Below are positions 18,842 through 31,047 of a stretch of 64,000 nt of DNA, one piece after another (the stretch's first letter is position 1; every line of letters starts with the position of its first letter). The position numbers and the translations under genes are program-made. The stretch spans positions 6,448,001 through 6,512,000 of the forward strand of contig NZ_JBBPCL010000001.1 of the NCBI RefSeq assembly GCF_038039215.1, in the 5' to 3' direction. The DNA comes from Pseudonocardia sp. T1-2H (lineage in GTDB: Bacteria > Actinomycetota > Actinomycetes > Mycobacteriales > Pseudonocardiaceae). Under the pieces are notes generated by a model that ran no database searches, was not told the DNA's origin, and saw nothing but the letters and a program-made list of their open reading frames with translations.

Positions 18842-19788
18842 GTGCAACTCGGACTGATCGGCCTCGGCCGCATGGGCGGCAACATGCGGGACCGCATTCG
18901 TGCGGCGGGCCACGAGGTCGTCGGCTACGACCCCCGCCCCGAGGTGACGGACGTCGGCTCGCTGCAGGACCTCGCGGCGGCGCTCGAGTCCCCCGGGTCG
19001 TCTGGGTGATGGTCCCGTCCGGGGACGCCACCCGCAGCACCGTGCAGAAGCTGAGCGAGGTCCTCTCGCCCGGTGACCTGGTGATCGACGGCGGCAACTC
19101 CCGCTACACCGACGACGCCCCGAATGCCGCGCTGCTCGCCGCCAAGGGGATCGGCTACCTGGACTGCGGGGTCTCCGGCGGCATCTGGGGCAAGGACAAC
19201 GGCTACGGCCTGATGGCCGGCGGGTCGGACGAGCACATCGCGCTCGCCATGCCGATCTTCGACGCGCTGCGGCCGGAAGGCCCGCGCGAGGAAGGCTTCG
19301 CGCACGCGGGCCCGGTCGGCGCCGGCCATTTCTCGAAGATGGTCCACAACGGCATCGAGTACGGCCTGATGCAGGCCTACGCCGAGGGCTTCGAACTGAT
19401 GGAGGCCGCGCCGCTGGTCACGAACGTGCCCGCGGTGATCCAGGCGTGGTCGCGCGGCACGGTCGTCCGCTCCTGGCTGCTGGACCTGCTGGTCAACGCG
19501 CTCAAGGACGACGCGCACCTCGAGGAGCTCGAGGGCTACGTCGACGACTCCGGCGAGGGCCGGTGGACGATCGAGGAGGCCATCACCCACGCCGTCCCGC
19601 TGCCCGTGATCTCGGCGGCACTGTTCGCGCGGTTCGCCTCGCGGCAGGACGAGTCGCCGGCGATGAAGGCCGTCGCGGCGCTACGGAACCAGTTCGGCGG
19701 GCATGCGGTGAAGAAGAGCGCCGGCCCGGCCGGCCGGCCGGGTGACACCGCGGGTCCGAGCTCGGGCACCGGCTCGACCCAGGGCTAG
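18842..19788 (+). pseudogene. gnd: 6-phosphogluconate dehydrogenase (decarboxylating), frameshifted
   Basis: The enzyme oxidises 6-phosphogluconate to ribulose-5-phosphate with production of NAD(P)H. The first frame carries the dinucleotide-binding start LGLIGLGRMGGNM and stops near 19009. The second frame continues with MVPSGDATRSTV, DGGNSRYTDDA, the substrate motif GHFSKMVHNGIEYGLMQAYAEGF and SRQDESPAMK. Restoring one C in the run near 18992 joins them (ESPRVVWVMVPSG). Total length fits the shorter, about 300-residue gnd class that commonly lies between dnaN and recF. The break is probably a homopolymer error. The GTG start follows GGAGGAG. Confidence 0.85.
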
Positions 19789-19804
19789 GTCAGGGCTTGT
19801 CCTA

Positions 19805-20956
19805 GTGCATCTGCGGAGACTGGCCGTCGAGGACTTCCGCTCCTGGGAACGCGCCGAGCTGGAGTTCGGGCCGGGGGTCAGCGTGCTCGTCGGGCCGAAC
19901 GGCGTCGGCAAGACCAACCTGGTCGAGGCGATCGGGTACCTGTCGACGCTCGGGTCGCACCGGGTCTCGAACGACGCGCCGCTGGTCCGCCGTGGTGCGG
20001 AGCACGCGATCGTCCGCGGGCAGGTCGTACACCTCGGCCGGCAGCTGGACGTCGAACTGCAGATCACGCCGGGCCGGCAGAACAAGGCGCGGGTCAGCCG
20101 CGCGCCGGTGCCGCGGCCCCGCGAGATCCTCGGGATCCTGCGCACTGTGCTGTTCGCGCCCGAGGACCTCGCGCTGGTCCGGGGGGATCCGGGGGAGCGG
20201 CGGCGGTTCCTCGACGAGCTGCTCGTCGCCCGGTACCCGCGCTATGCGGGCGTACGCGCGGACTACGACAAGGTGCTGCGTCAGCGGTCGGCGCTGCTGA
20301 AGACCGCGAAGAGCGCCAGGTACAACGGGGGCGGCGGCGATCTCTCGACCCTCGACGTCTGGGACGGGCACCTCGCGAAGACCGGCGCGGCCCTGCTCGC
20401 CGGCCGCCTCCAGCTCGTCGACGCCATCGCGCCGCACGCCGAGAAGGCGTTCTCGGAGGTCGCGCCGTCCTCCGATCCGATCGGGCTCGCCTACCGGTGC
20501 TCCGTCCCGGGGGACCTCCCGCCGACCCCGGTGGAGCTCGAGGCCCTGCTCCTGGACGAGCTGGCGCGGGTCCGCCGGCAGGAGATCGAGCGCGGGGTCT
20601 GCCTCGTCGGACCGCACCGCGACGATCTCGAGCTGCGGCTCGGCCAGGGACCGGCCAAGGGGTACGCGAGCCACGGGGAGTCCTGGGCGCTGGCCCTCGC
20701 GCTCCGGCTCGCGTCCTACCGGCTGCTCCGCGCGGACGACGTCGAACCCGTCCTGATCCTGGACGACGTGTTCGCCGAGCTGGACGCGGCGCGGCGGCGC
20801 GCGCTGGCCACGGTCGCCGCAGAGGCGGAACAGGTCATCGTGACGGCGGCCGTCGCGGAGGACGTCCCGGCCGAATTGGACGGGACGCGGTTCGCGGTGG
20901 GCGGCGGCGCGGTGGTGCGTGTGGAGACAGGTGGATCGGAGACGAACCCCTCCTGA
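19805..20956 (+). CDS. recF: DNA replication and repair protein RecF
   Basis: An SMC-like ATPase of 383 residues that loads RecA at single-strand gaps. Walker A is [20 protein letters not shown] near residue 30; the signature region [15 protein letters not shown] and the Walker B motif [12 protein letters not shown] are near the C-terminus. The GTG at 19805 gives the family-typical start [21 protein letters not shown] and lies 17 bases after the gnd stop. Confidence 0.95.
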   Translation: MHLRRLAVEDFRSWERAELEFGPGVSVLVGPNGVGKTNLVEAIGYLSTLGSHRVSNDAPLVRRGAEHAIVRGQVVHLGRQLDVELQITPGRQNKARVSRAPVPRPREILGILRTVLFAPEDLALVRGDPGERRRFLDELLVARYPRYAGVRADYDKVLRQRSALLKTAKSARYNGGGGDLSTLDVWDGHLAKTGAALLAGRLQLVDAIAPHAEKAFSEVAPSSDPIGLAYRCSVPGDLPPTPVELEALLLDELARVRRQEIERGVCLVGPHRDDLELRLGQGPAKGYASHGESWALALALRLASYRLLRADDVEPVLILDDVFAELDAARRRALATVAAEAEQVIVTAAVAEDVPAELDGTRFAVGGGAVVRVETGGSETNPS

Positions 20957-21003
20957 CGAGGGAGGGGACTTCAGGCGCTGAGAGACCGATTTTGGGCCTC
21001 TCC

Positions 21004-21033
21004 TGGGGACAAGGCTGTGGATACTGTGGATAA
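21004..21033. promoter_or_regulatory. Tight DnaA-box cluster at the recF-dciA junction
   Basis: Three boxes within 30 bases, in the same orientation: TGGGGACAA (21004-21012), TGTGGATAC (21016-21024) and TGTGGATAA (21025-21033, the exact complement of TTATCCACA). A fourth, CTGTCCACA, is at 21117-21125. The second and third overlap the proposed dciA start codon. Confidence 0.65.
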
Positions 21034-21670
21034 CTACCACCTTTCTGGTGATGGCGGTCACTCGGAACCGCCGGGCGACGCCGATCGACCGTCGACCTCG
21101 CCCGGTATGCACAGTCCTGTCCACACCCCTGGGGACGAGGGTTCCGGCACCGCTCGTCGTGGCTCGGATCTTGCGCGCGACGCGCTCCGGGCGGCCCGGG
21201 AGGCGTCGGCGAAGCAGCGGGAGGAGCGCAACGCCGAACGCCGTGGGACACCGGTGCGCGGATCCCGTCGCACCGGCCGCCGCCGCCGCTGGTCCGGTCC
21301 GGGCCCGGACGACCGGGACCCGCAGCCGTTCGGCCGCCTCGTCTCCAGGGTGTCCATGGATCGCGGCTGGTCGTCCCGGCTGACCGACGCGACCGTGCTG
21401 AGCCGCTGGCCCGAGCTCGTCGGCCCGGACATCGCGGACCACTGCACGCCGGTCTCCCTGCGGGACGGCGAGCTGACCCTGCAGGCGGAGTCGACGGCCT
21501 GGGCGACGCAGGTGCGCACCCTGCAGCGCCAGCTCCTCGGCCGGCTCGCCGCGGCCGTGGGCCGCGACGTCGTGCGGCGGATCCGGGTGGTCGGCCCGAG
21601 CGGGCCGAGCTGGCGGCACGGCCCGCGCTCCGTCCGGGGCGGCCGGGGCCCGCGCGACACCTACGGCTGA
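21017..21670 (+). CDS. dciA: DciA-type helicase-loading protein (DUF721)
   Basis: The conserved DUF721 core is in the C-terminal half: LVSRVSMDRGWSSRLTDATVLSRWPELVGPDIADHC and GELTLQAESTAWATQVRTLQRQLLGRL (given as two parts: residues about 112-146 and 152-182). The basic tail is Gly/Arg-rich. DciA proteins recruit the replicative helicase DnaB in bacteria that lack DnaC. The N-terminal 100 residues are low-complexity and charged. The GTG at 21017 lies inside DnaA boxes, so the true start may be further in. It corresponds in position to mycobacterial Rv0004. Confidence 0.85.
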   Translation: MDTVDNYHLSGDGGHSEPPGDADRPSTSPGMHSPVHTPGDEGSGTARRGSDLARDALRAAREASAKQREERNAERRGTPVRGSRRTGRRRRWSGPGPDDRDPQPFGRLVSRVSMDRGWSSRLTDATVLSRWPELVGPDIADHCTPVSLRDGELTLQAESTAWATQVRTLQRQLLGRLAAAVGRDVVRRIRVVGPSGPSWRHGPRSVRGGRGPRDTYG

Positions 21671-24052
<2,382 letters not shown>

Positions 24053-24106
24053 TCACACGAGTGTTCTAGACGGACGTACGGATCGCACGAGCAGAAGAAG
24101 GACCAC

Positions 24107-26623
24107 GTGACGGACACCCTGGACCCCACACTCCCGCCGCCGCCCCCGGGCGGCGGGGACCGGATCGAGCCGGTCGACATCCAGCAGGAGATGCAGCGCT
24201 CCTACATCGACTACGCGATGAGCGTGATCGTCGGCCGGGCGCTCCCGCTGGTCGAGGACGGGCTCAAGCCGGTGCACCGGCGCGTCCTGTACTCGATGGG
24301 GGAGAACGGGTTCCGGCCCGACCGCTCCTACGTCAAGTGCGCCCGTGTCGTCGGCGAGGTGATGGGTAACTACCACCCCCACGGCGACAGCTCGATCTAC
24401 GACGCGCTCGTCCGGCTCGCGCAGCCGTGGTCGATGCGGTACCCGCTGATCGACGGGCAGGGCAACTTCGGCAGCCGAGGCAACGACCCCGCGGCCGCCA
24501 TGCGGTACACGGAGTGTCGCCTCACCCCGCTCGCGATGGCGATGCTGCAGGACATCGAGGAAGAAACCGTCGACTTCCTCGACAACTACGACGGCAAGAC
24601 GCAGGAGCCTGTCGTCCTGCCGTCCCGCGTGCCGAACCTGCTGATCAACGGTAGCTCCGGCATCGCGGTCGGCATGGCCACGAACATCCCGCCGCACAAC
24701 CTCCGTGAGGTCGGCGAGGGCGTCGTCTGGGCGCTGGACAACTACGAGGCCTCCGACGAGGAGCTCCTCGAGGCGCTGATGGCCCGGATCAAGGGCCCGG
24801 ACTTCCCGACCGCCGGCCTGATCGTGGGCCGGGACGGCATCGAGTCCGCCTACCGCACGGGCCGTGGCTCGGTGCGGATGCGCGCCGTCGTCGAGGTGGA
24901 GGAGGACGGCAAGGGGCGCACCATCCTCGTCGTCACCGAGCTGCCGTACCAGGTCAACCCGGACAACCTCGTCGAGTCGATCGCCGGGATGATCCGCGAC
25001 GGCAAGCTCGCCGGGATCTCCGAGATCAACGACGAGTCGTCGGACCGCATCGGCATGCGGATCGTGTTCACGCTCAAGCGGGACGCGGTCGCCAAGGTCG
25101 TGCTGAACAACCTCTACAAGCACAGCCAGCTGCAGTACAGCTTCGGCGTCAACATGCTGGCGATCGTCGACGGCGTGCCCCGCACGCTGCGGCTGGACCA
25201 GGTCGTCCGGAACTACATCCGGCACCAGATCGAGGTCATCGTCCGGCGGACGCGCTACCGGCTGCGCAAGGCCGAGGAGCGCGCCCACATCCTGCGTGGC
25301 CTGGTCAAGGCGCTCGACGCGCTGGACGAGGTCATCGCGCTCATCCGGGCGTCGGAGACCGTCGACGTCGCACGCCAGGGCCTGATCAGCCTGCTCGAGG
25401 TCGACGACATCCAGGCGCAGGCGATCCTGGACATGCAGCTGCGTCGGCTGGCCGCCCTGGAGCGGCAGAAGATCGTCGACGAGCTGGCCGAGATCGAGCT
25501 CGAGATCGCGGACTACGAGGACATCCTCGCCCGCCCCGAGCGACAGCGGCAGATCGTCCGGGACGAGCTGCAGGAGATCGTCGACAAGCACGGCGACGAG
25601 CGGCGCAGCCGGCTCGTCCCGGACGACGGCGACGTCACCAACGAGGACCTCATCGCGGTCGAGGACGTGGTCGTCACGATCACGCAGACCGGCTACGCGA
25701 AGCGCACCAAGACGGACCTCTACCGGGCGCAGAAGCGCGGCGGCAAGGGCGTGCAGGGTGCCACCCTGAAGCAGGACGACATCGTCGCCCACTTCTTCGT
25801 GTGCTCCACCCACGACTGGATGCTGTTCTTCACCAACAAGGGCCGGGTCTACCGGCTCAAGGCCTACGAGCTGCCCGAGGCCAACCGGAACGCGCGCGGT
25901 CAGCACGTCGCGAACCTGCTCGCGTTCCAGCCGGACGAGCACATCGCCCAGGTCATGCAGATCAAGGACTACCAGGCCTCCCCGTATCTCGTCCTGGCGA
26001 CGAGAAACGGTCTGGTCAAGAAGTCGAAGCTGGAGGACTTCGACTCCAACCGCTCCGGTGGCCTGATCGGCATCAACCTCCGGGACTCCGACGAGCTGGT
26101 CGGTGCGGTGCTCTGCTCCGCCGAGGACGACCTCCTGCTCGTCTCCGCCGAGGGCCAGTCGATCCGCTTCACGGCGAGCGACGAGGTGCTGCGCCCCATG
26201 GGTCGCGCCACGTCCGGCGTGCTGGGGATGCGCTTCAACTCCGGGGACCGGCTGCTGTCCATCGCGGTCGTCCAGCCGGACAGGTTCGTGCTGGTCGCCA
26301 CGGCCGGCGGCTACGCGAAGCGCACGCCGATCGAGGACTACCCGGTGCAGGGTCGCGGCGGCAAGGGAGTGTTGACCCTCCAGTACGACCGGCGGCGTGG
26401 CACGCTGGTCGGGGCGCTCATCGTCGGGATCGACGACGAGCTGTACGCGATCACCTCGACCGGTGGCGTCATCCGGACCTCGGCCCGCGAGGTGCGCAAG
26501 GCCGGTCGGCAGACAAAGGGAGTGCGCCTGATGAACCTCGGCGAGAGCGCCACCCTACTGGCGGTGGCACGCAATGCCGAGGACGATGCGGACGACCCCG
26601 AGGTGACCGGGACGTCGAGCTGA
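24107..26623 (+). CDS. gyrA: DNA gyrase subunit A
   Basis: A protein of 838 residues that cuts and rejoins DNA. The quinolone-resistance region reads [20 protein letters not shown]; the catalytic tyrosine is Tyr134 in [10 protein letters not shown]. The C-terminal beta-pinwheel carries the GyrA box [10 protein letters not shown] and repeated blades such as [11 protein letters not shown] and [14 protein letters not shown]. It starts 54 bases after gyrB with AAGAAGGA before the GTG, so the two genes are probably co-transcribed. Confidence 0.97.
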   Translation: MTDTLDPTLPPPPPGGGDRIEPVDIQQEMQRSYIDYAMSVIVGRALPLVEDGLKPVHRRVLYSMGENGFRPDRSYVKCARVVGEVMGNYHPHGDSSIYDALVRLAQPWSMRYPLIDGQGNFGSRGNDPAAAMRYTECRLTPLAMAMLQDIEEETVDFLDNYDGKTQEPVVLPSRVPNLLINGSSGIAVGMATNIPPHNLREVGEGVVWALDNYEASDEELLEALMARIKGPDFPTAGLIVGRDGIESAYRTGRGSVRMRAVVEVEEDGKGRTILVVTELPYQVNPDNLVESIAGMIRDGKLAGISEINDESSDRIGMRIVFTLKRDAVAKVVLNNLYKHSQLQYSFGVNMLAIVDGVPRTLRLDQVVRNYIRHQIEVIVRRTRYRLRKAEERAHILRGLVKALDALDEVIALIRASETVDVARQGLISLLEVDDIQAQAILDMQLRRLAALERQKIVDELAEIELEIADYEDILARPERQRQIVRDELQEIVDKHGDERRSRLVPDDGDVTNEDLIAVEDVVVTITQTGYAKRTKTDLYRAQKRGGKGVQGATLKQDDIVAHFFVCSTHDWMLFFTNKGRVYRLKAYELPEANRNARGQHVANLLAFQPDEHIAQVMQIKDYQASPYLVLATRNGLVKKSKLEDFDSNRSGGLIGINLRDSDELVGAVLCSAEDDLLLVSAEGQSIRFTASDEVLRPMGRATSGVLGMRFNSGDRLLSIAVVQPDRFVLVATAGGYAKRTPIEDYPVQGRGGKGVLTLQYDRRRGTLVGALIVGIDDELYAITSTGGVIRTSAREVRKAGRQTKGVRLMNLGESATLLAVARNAEDDADDPEVTGTSS

Positions 26624-26690
26624 TCGCCGCAGGCGAGCAGATCGTGACCGTGCCGTGCGCCCAGCCGACGACCGAGGAGATCCCCACCTC

Positions 26691-27752
26691 GTGAGCGAGA
26701 ACGAGAAGACCCCGCCGGCGCCGTCCGGCGACGGGACCGAGCCCGGCCGCAGCGTCGCGACGGACTCACAGGCCCTCCCCGGAGGTGCGGTGGGTGGCGT
26801 GTCACCGTCCGGGCAGACAAGGCCCAACGGCGCGCCGACCCCCGTCGGGGGGGCGCCTGTGGCGCACGGCACACCGACCCCGGTCGCAGGCGTTCCGGTG
26901 GCGAACGGCGGGTCCGGCAACGGCTCGGCGGCGGGTCCGGTGTCCGGTGGGACGGCTGCTCCGGCGCCGTCCGCCGGCTCGTCCGGTCCGCAGCCGCCGT
27001 CGCCGACCAGCCGGAGCGCCGGGCGCCCGGATGCCGGTGCCGTACCGGAGGCGTCGTCCCACGCGGCTCCCGCGTCCGGTGAGCTGCCTACGCAGCGTCC
27101 GGCCGAGCCGGGGACGGTTGCGGACGCCGGTCCCCCCTCGGACGGCTCGCCGCCCCCGTGGCGTCGCGTCCCGGGGGACGAGAGCGCCACCCAGCAGGTG
27201 CGCCGTCCGGCCCCGGCCGCGCCGGCCCCGTCGGTGGCGGACAGCCTGCTGAGCGAGGCACCGACCGCCTACCTCGACCGCAACGCGGCCGGCATGCCGC
27301 CGGCAGCGGCCGCGGCGCCGCTCCTCGGCGGTCAGGGCCAGCCCGAGGGCACCGACGGACGCCCCGAGGCGCCGCCGGTCCGCAGCCGCGCCCCCCGCCA
27401 GGCGCTGCTGCAGGTCAAACGGTTCGACCCGTGGTCGGTGCTGAAGCTGGCCCTCGTGCTGGCCGTCGTGCTGTTCTTCATCTGGCTCGTGGCGGTCGGC
27501 GTGCTCTACGGCGTGCTCGACGGCATCGGCGTCTGGGACCGGCTCAACGGCACCTACGCGGACCTCGTGTCCGGCGAGACCCGGACCGGCAGCTCGCTCA
27601 TCAGCGCGGGCCGGGTGTTCGGTCTCGCGGCCGTCGTCGGGGCGATCAACAGCCTGCTGTTCGCCGTCGCGATGACGGTGGGCGCGTTCGTCTACAACGT
27701 CTCCGCCGACCTGGTCGGCGGGGTCGAGGTCACGCTCTCCGAGCGGGACTGA
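26691..27752 (+). CDS. DUF3566 transmembrane protein (Rv0007 type)
   Basis: A 353-residue protein. The first about 230 residues are a disordered Pro/Gly/Ala/Ser-rich cytoplasmic tail. The C-terminal DUF3566 domain starts with RQALLQVKRFDPWSVLKLAL and has two membrane segments (LALVLAVVLFFIWLVAVGVL and AVVGAINSLLFAVAMTVGAF). It always follows gyrA in actinobacteria; its role is unknown, although a link to division has been proposed for relatives. The GTG at 26691 has GAGGAG before it. Confidence 0.9.
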   Translation: MSENEKTPPAPSGDGTEPGRSVATDSQALPGGAVGGVSPSGQTRPNGAPTPVGGAPVAHGTPTPVAGVPVANGGSGNGSAAGPVSGGTAAPAPSAGSSGPQPPSPTSRSAGRPDAGAVPEASSHAAPASGELPTQRPAEPGTVADAGPPSDGSPPPWRRVPGDESATQQVRRPAPAAPAPSVADSLLSEAPTAYLDRNAAGMPPAAAAAPLLGGQGQPEGTDGRPEAPPVRSRAPRQALLQVKRFDPWSVLKLALVLAVVLFFIWLVAVGVLYGVLDGIGVWDRLNGTYADLVSGETRTGSSLISAGRVFGLAAVVGAINSLLFAVAMTVGAFVYNVSADLVGGVEVTLSERD

Positions 27753-27763
27753 CCAGCGGTTTC

Positions 27764-27801
27764 GGGTTCTGCACCGCCGCAGGGGAGGGGGTGCAGAACC
27801 C
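27764..27801 (+). terminator. Terminator before tRNA-Ile
   Basis: A 12-bp perfect stem GGGTTCTGCACC / GGTGCAGAACCC with a 14-base loop, right after the DUF3566 gene. Confidence 0.75.
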
Positions 27802-27836
27802 ACTGGAGGGCTCCTGTAGAGTTCTCCATGCCGCAG

Positions 27837-27910
27837 GGGCCTATAGCTCAGTTGGTTAGAGCGCGTCGCTGATAACGACGAGGTCGCTGGTTCAAATCCA
27901 GCTAGGCCCA
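27837..27910 (+). tRNA. tRNA-Ile (GAT)
   Basis: A full cloverleaf: acceptor GGGCCTA/TAGGCCC, D-arm with AGCTCAGTTGGTTAGAGC, anticodon loop CTGATAA giving anticodon GAT, and T-arm GGTTCAAATCC. The CCA end is not encoded. This is the usual tRNA downstream of gyrA in actinobacteria. Confidence 0.97.
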
Positions 27911-27945
27911 CTCCCATCGGCACCGGTCATCGAAGGTGGACGACG

Positions 27946-28056
27946 ATGAAGAAGATCCTCGCTCTCCTCGCCGTCGCCGGAGCCGCGTTCCTGGTCCTCG
28001 CCAAGCTTCGTTCGAAGTCGGACGAGGACCTGTGGCACGAGGCCACCACGCGCTGA
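27946..28056 (+). CDS. DLW-39 family small membrane protein
   Basis: A 36-residue protein between the two tRNA genes: a Lys-rich start (MKKILALL), one membrane helix (LLAVAGAAFLVLA), a basic patch and the name-giving motif DLW near the end (DEDLWHEATT). The family is found at this exact place in many actinobacteria; the function is unknown. Confidence 0.88.
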   Translation: MKKILALLAVAGAAFLVLAKLRSKSDEDLWHEATTR

Positions 28057-28097
28057 CCGCCCGCTCCCGCGGGGCCACGGGGTACCGTGACCTGCAC

Positions 28098-28173
28098 GGG
28101 GACGTAGCTCAATTGGCAGAGCACTGCCTTTGCAAGGCAGGGGTTAGGGGTTCGATTCCCCTCGTCTCCACCA
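28098..28173 (+). tRNA. tRNA-Ala (TGC)
   Basis: Cloverleaf with acceptor GGGGACG/CGTCTCC, anticodon loop CTTTGCAAG (anticodon TGC), T-arm GGGTTCGATTCCC and an encoded CCA end. The accessory region begins directly after it, so its 3' end is a candidate attachment site for the integrase remnant. Confidence 0.97.
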
Positions 28174-28339
28174 CAGCCTGACCAGCACGAACGCTGGCAC
28201 CGGGCTTGCTCGTCACGAGGCCGTCGAGGTGTTCGTGCCCCCCGCGTGCCCCTTCTCGTCGGGATCGCGCCCATCGTGCCCCTCAGCGAGTCGCCCCGAT
28301 CGGTGGTTCGTGATCTGTTCGTTGAGCCTGTCGGCCCGC

Positions 28340-28679
28340 CATGTACGAACGCGCGGATCTCGGCGACCGCCTTGTCTCCGAACGTCGGCACCAGGTGGAG
28401 ACGGAACGCGTAGCCGTAGCGCTGCCGGGTCGTCTCGCTCAGCTCACGCTCCACCAACCAGCGCCCGCCGAACTCGGCGAAGGACACGCGGCCACGGTCC
28501 GGGTCGATCCAGTCTCCGCGCGCCATCTCGGTGCGGATCTCGGCGAGCCAGTCTGTCGCCTCACGCTTCCGGTCGAAGGTGCGCGGCGCCGGTCGGAGGA
28601 CTCCGTCGGGACCGGGGTAGCGGACCTGCCATCTGCCGGAGGGAAGTTGCCGGACGCGTCCGAAGTCGCGGCGCGCCAT
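28340..28679 (-). pseudogene. Tyrosine-type phage integrase, N-terminal remnant
   Basis: The first about 110 residues are a typical actinobacterial integrase start: an AP2-like arm-binding domain (VRQLPSGRWQVRYPGPDG), TFDRKREATDWLAEI, and a core-binding SAM-like domain (RWLVERELSETTRQRYGYAF, HLVPTFGDKAVAEI). The catalytic domain with the R-H-R-Y residues is absent; the frame runs on into unrelated sequence towards tRNA-Ala. It faces that tRNA, as integrases of tRNA-targeting elements do. The ATG overlaps the end of a broken excisionase gene. Confidence 0.8.
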
Positions 28680-28835
28680 CAGGCAGCCCGCCCGGAGCGT
28701 ACGACGGCCGGCACTCGGCCGCGGTCGATCAGGCCGTCCACCGTCGACGCCGCCACGCGAGATCAGGGAACGTCCAGTGCGGTGGCGACCTCCTCGCGGC
28801 GCGCCAGAGGCGCTGCCTGTAGGCGAACGCTGCGC
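28679..28835 (-). pseudogene. Excisionase/helix-turn-helix remnant
   Basis: Two pieces in different frames, REEVATALDVP and then VAASTVDGLIDRGRVPAV, together resemble the short winged-helix excisionases that precede such integrases. A stop after DVP and a frame change break it. Its last TGA overlaps the integrase ATG (ATGA type), which supports an original xis-int pair. No intact start is seen. Confidence 0.4.
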
Positions 28836-28841
28836 ACATAC

Positions 28842-29384
28842 CTACTTCCGCACGCGGAAGCGGAGCATCGTAACGGGACCCGACTGCCTGTTGCTGAACG
28901 GTTCAAGGTCGATTCTGCCGAGCCCGGAGGTCGAGAAACGCACGCCGTCGCCGAGCAGCACTGGCAGGACATACACCAGAACCTCGTCGACGAGACCTCG
29001 CTGTAGGCACTGACTGGCCATGTCGGCTCCGAGGATTTCCAGGTTCTTCCCACGCGCGGCGGCGCGCGCCGTCGCGACGGCCTCCCCGAGATCGCAGGTG
29101 AGGAATGTGACCCCCTGCTCCGGTTCGTCCGGCGGCTGGTGCGTCAGGACGAACACAGGCCCCCCGTCGTAGTTGGTGTCCTCGTCGGGCATCCGCTTGG
29201 CGACCTCGTGGGTACCCCGGCCGGCCAGCATGGCGCCGGTGGCCTGCATGACCTCAGGAAACGGGTCCCCTTTCATGCACTCGATGATCCAGTCCATCGC
29301 GTTGTCGGGGCCGGCGATGAAGCCGTCCAGCGACATCGCCCTGTTCACGACGACCTTGCCCAGGCCGGCATCCGTATCGCTCAT
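28842..29384 (-). CDS. Dihydrofolate reductase family protein (RibD C-terminal fold)
   Basis: A 180-residue protein with the family start VVVNRAMSLDGFIAGPDN, the NADPH-binding loop LEILGADMASQCLQRGLVDE and VLPVLLGDGVRFS. Such stand-alone reductases are common in actinobacteria and act on unknown substrates; they are not the folate enzyme. The ATG at 29384 is preferred over a TTG 21 bases earlier. It lies next to the integrase remnant and may belong to the integrated cargo. Confidence 0.85.
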   Translation of the reverse strand: MSDTDAGLGKVVVNRAMSLDGFIAGPDNAMDWIIECMKGDPFPEVMQATGAMLAGRGTHEVAKRMPDEDTNYDGGPVFVLTHQPPDEPEQGVTFLTCDLGEAVATARAAARGKNLEILGADMASQCLQRGLVDEVLVYVLPVLLGDGVRFSTSGLGRIDLEPFSNRQSGPVTMLRFRVRK

Positions 29385-29772
29385 GCCGGTGACGACCCGG
29401 CGCAAGTCACGAACTCATCGGCGTCGGCGGAAAGATCTGTCCCAGCGACGACGAGGGACACGCTCCTCGGCAGGTCAGCACGGGAGAGACCGCACGCGTA
29501 CGGGTCCCGACAGATCTCGGAAGCGAGTGACGAGGCGAGCGCGGACCATGCACAGACGCAGGAGAGCGGTCCGCGGCTCCGCCGCAGGTCAAGGCCCGGT
29601 TGACAGTGGTCTGTAAATCCACTCCCTCTAACCGTGACGGTCCACGCTGAGCCGTTAACACCCACTCGCACGACGAGTTCGAGCAACGGCATGAGCGAGG
29701 GGATGGCCCGTGCCCGCGGCGTGCCCCATCCGTGCCCGTACCCGCCGGTCGCCTGCGGGGACTCACCGCTGG
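29385..29772. other. Gap without a recognisable gene
   Basis: Open frames on both strands have no domain I can name and no good ribosome-binding site. The region is less G+C-biased in part (around 29595-29640). It separates the reductase gene from a truncated GH15 gene. Confidence 0.4.
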
Positions 29773-30270
29773 GCGCAGGCCCGGGACGCGATCTACGACC
29801 AGATCATGGACAAGGGCTGGGACCAGCAGCGGCAGGCGTTCGTCCAGCACTACGGCAGTCAGGTGCTGGACTCCTCGCTGCTGCGGATGTCCAGTGTCGG
29901 CTTCATCGCCCCGCAGGATCCGCTGTGGCTCTCCACCCTGCGGGCGATGGACGAGGAACTGGTGACCGACAGTCTGGTCTACCGCTACGACCCGGGAGCC
30001 TCGCCGGATGGCCTGCTCGGCGACGAGGGGACGTTCTCGCTCTGCACGTTCATGTACGTCGACGCGCTCGCCCGCGCCGGCCACCTCGACGACGCCCGGC
30101 TCGCGTTCGAGAAGATGCTCACCTATGCCAACCACGTCGGGCTCTATTCCGAGGAGAGCGCCCTGACGGGAGAACAGATCGGCAACTTCCCGCAGGCGTT
30201 CACCCACCTCGCGCTGATCGACGCCGCCATCACCCTGGACGAGGCGTTGAATACGGCGGGCCGGCGGTGA
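29773..30270 (+). pseudogene. Glycoside hydrolase family 15 protein, C-terminal fragment
   Basis: From AQARDAIYDQIMDKGW the frame follows the C-terminal third of GH15 glucoamylase/trehalase-type enzymes: VLDSSLLRMSSVGFIAP, DSLVYRYDPGASPDGLLGDEG, TFSLCTFMYVDALARAG, HVGLYSEESALTGEQIGNFP and a normal stop. About 165 of the expected 600-650 residues remain; the N-terminal part is replaced by unrelated sequence. A middle piece of a GH15 protein is found 28 kb away (58.7 kb). Confidence 0.75.
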
Positions 30271-30465
30271 AGTGATCGGCCGGTTCACCCGCGATGGCCA
30301 CGCTCGTGACTGAGCTGTCGAGAGTCCCGCCGTCGCCCCGTCTACTTCGTCAACACGCTGGTGCTCAGGCACGCGGGTTCTGGCGCCGCCTGCGAGCGGC
30401 GGCACCGGAGGTCACTCTTGCGGCAGCGGTGGGTCGGCGTCGACTCGACCGCTTGTGTTTGTCGG

Positions 30466-31047
30466 TCAGTGCAGTGCCAGCTTCAGCAGAATGACTGCAA
30501 CGCCGAGCATGGCGCTCGCGGCCGCCCACCCGAGAGCGCTGAGCAGACTGGCGTCCGAGCGGCGTGCGGCTCCGTAGCCGAGGTTGGCGAGCAGCACGGT
30601 TGACAGGCACAGCGCCGCGAGCACCGCGGTCGGCAACTCTGCACCGAGCGCCGATGCGACCAGTAGCGCGACTACTGGCAAATAGGAGGCCTGCAGCATC
30701 GGCCAGCCGTGGTGCAGTGCGACTATCACGGCTTGCCGGTCGGGAACCGAGCCGCGGGCTCCGGCGGCGAGTAGCTCGGCGTAGCGCTCGGTCACCCAGT
30801 AGACGAGCAGCGTGACGACGACCGAGATGACGACCTGGCCGAGCGCGCCGTGGAGGCTTGCGGCCACCATCACCGCCGAACCCACCACGGTGCCGTAGAT
30901 TGCGTGAGCGAGCTCCCGCTCGTCCCTCCAGCGAGAGCCGAGGCGGCCAATGGCCTGTCGGGCTCCGGTCTCCCTGCTCCGGCGCGGTCTCCCTGCTCCG
31001 GCGCTCCGGTCGGCACCGTTGCCGGTTGGTTGCGGTGTCGCGGTCAC
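30466..31047 (-). CDS. Hypothetical multi-pass membrane protein
   Basis: A 193-residue protein starting at a GTG that overlaps the stop of the upstream SHOCT gene (GTGA). After a charged N-terminus of about 50 residues come four to five membrane segments, for example AIYGTVVGSAVMVAASLHGA, VVISVVVTLLVYWVTERYAE, LPVVALLVASALGAELP and MLGVAVILLKLALH. I do not recognise the family. Coupling suggests that it works with the SHOCT protein. Confidence 0.7.
   Translation of the reverse strand: MTATPQPTGNGADRSAGAGRPRRSRETGARQAIGRLGSRWRDERELAHAIYGTVVGSAVMVAASLHGALGQVVISVVVTLLVYWVTERYAELLAAGARGSVPDRQAVIVALHHGWPMLQASYLPVVALLVASALGAELPTAVLAALCLSTVLLANLGYGAARRSDASLLSALGWAAASAMLGVAVILLKLALH

Noticed and set aside
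29595..29640. Stretch with CTGTAAATC as part of a tRNA-Tyr gene
   Set aside because: No acceptor, D or T arm can be folded around it.
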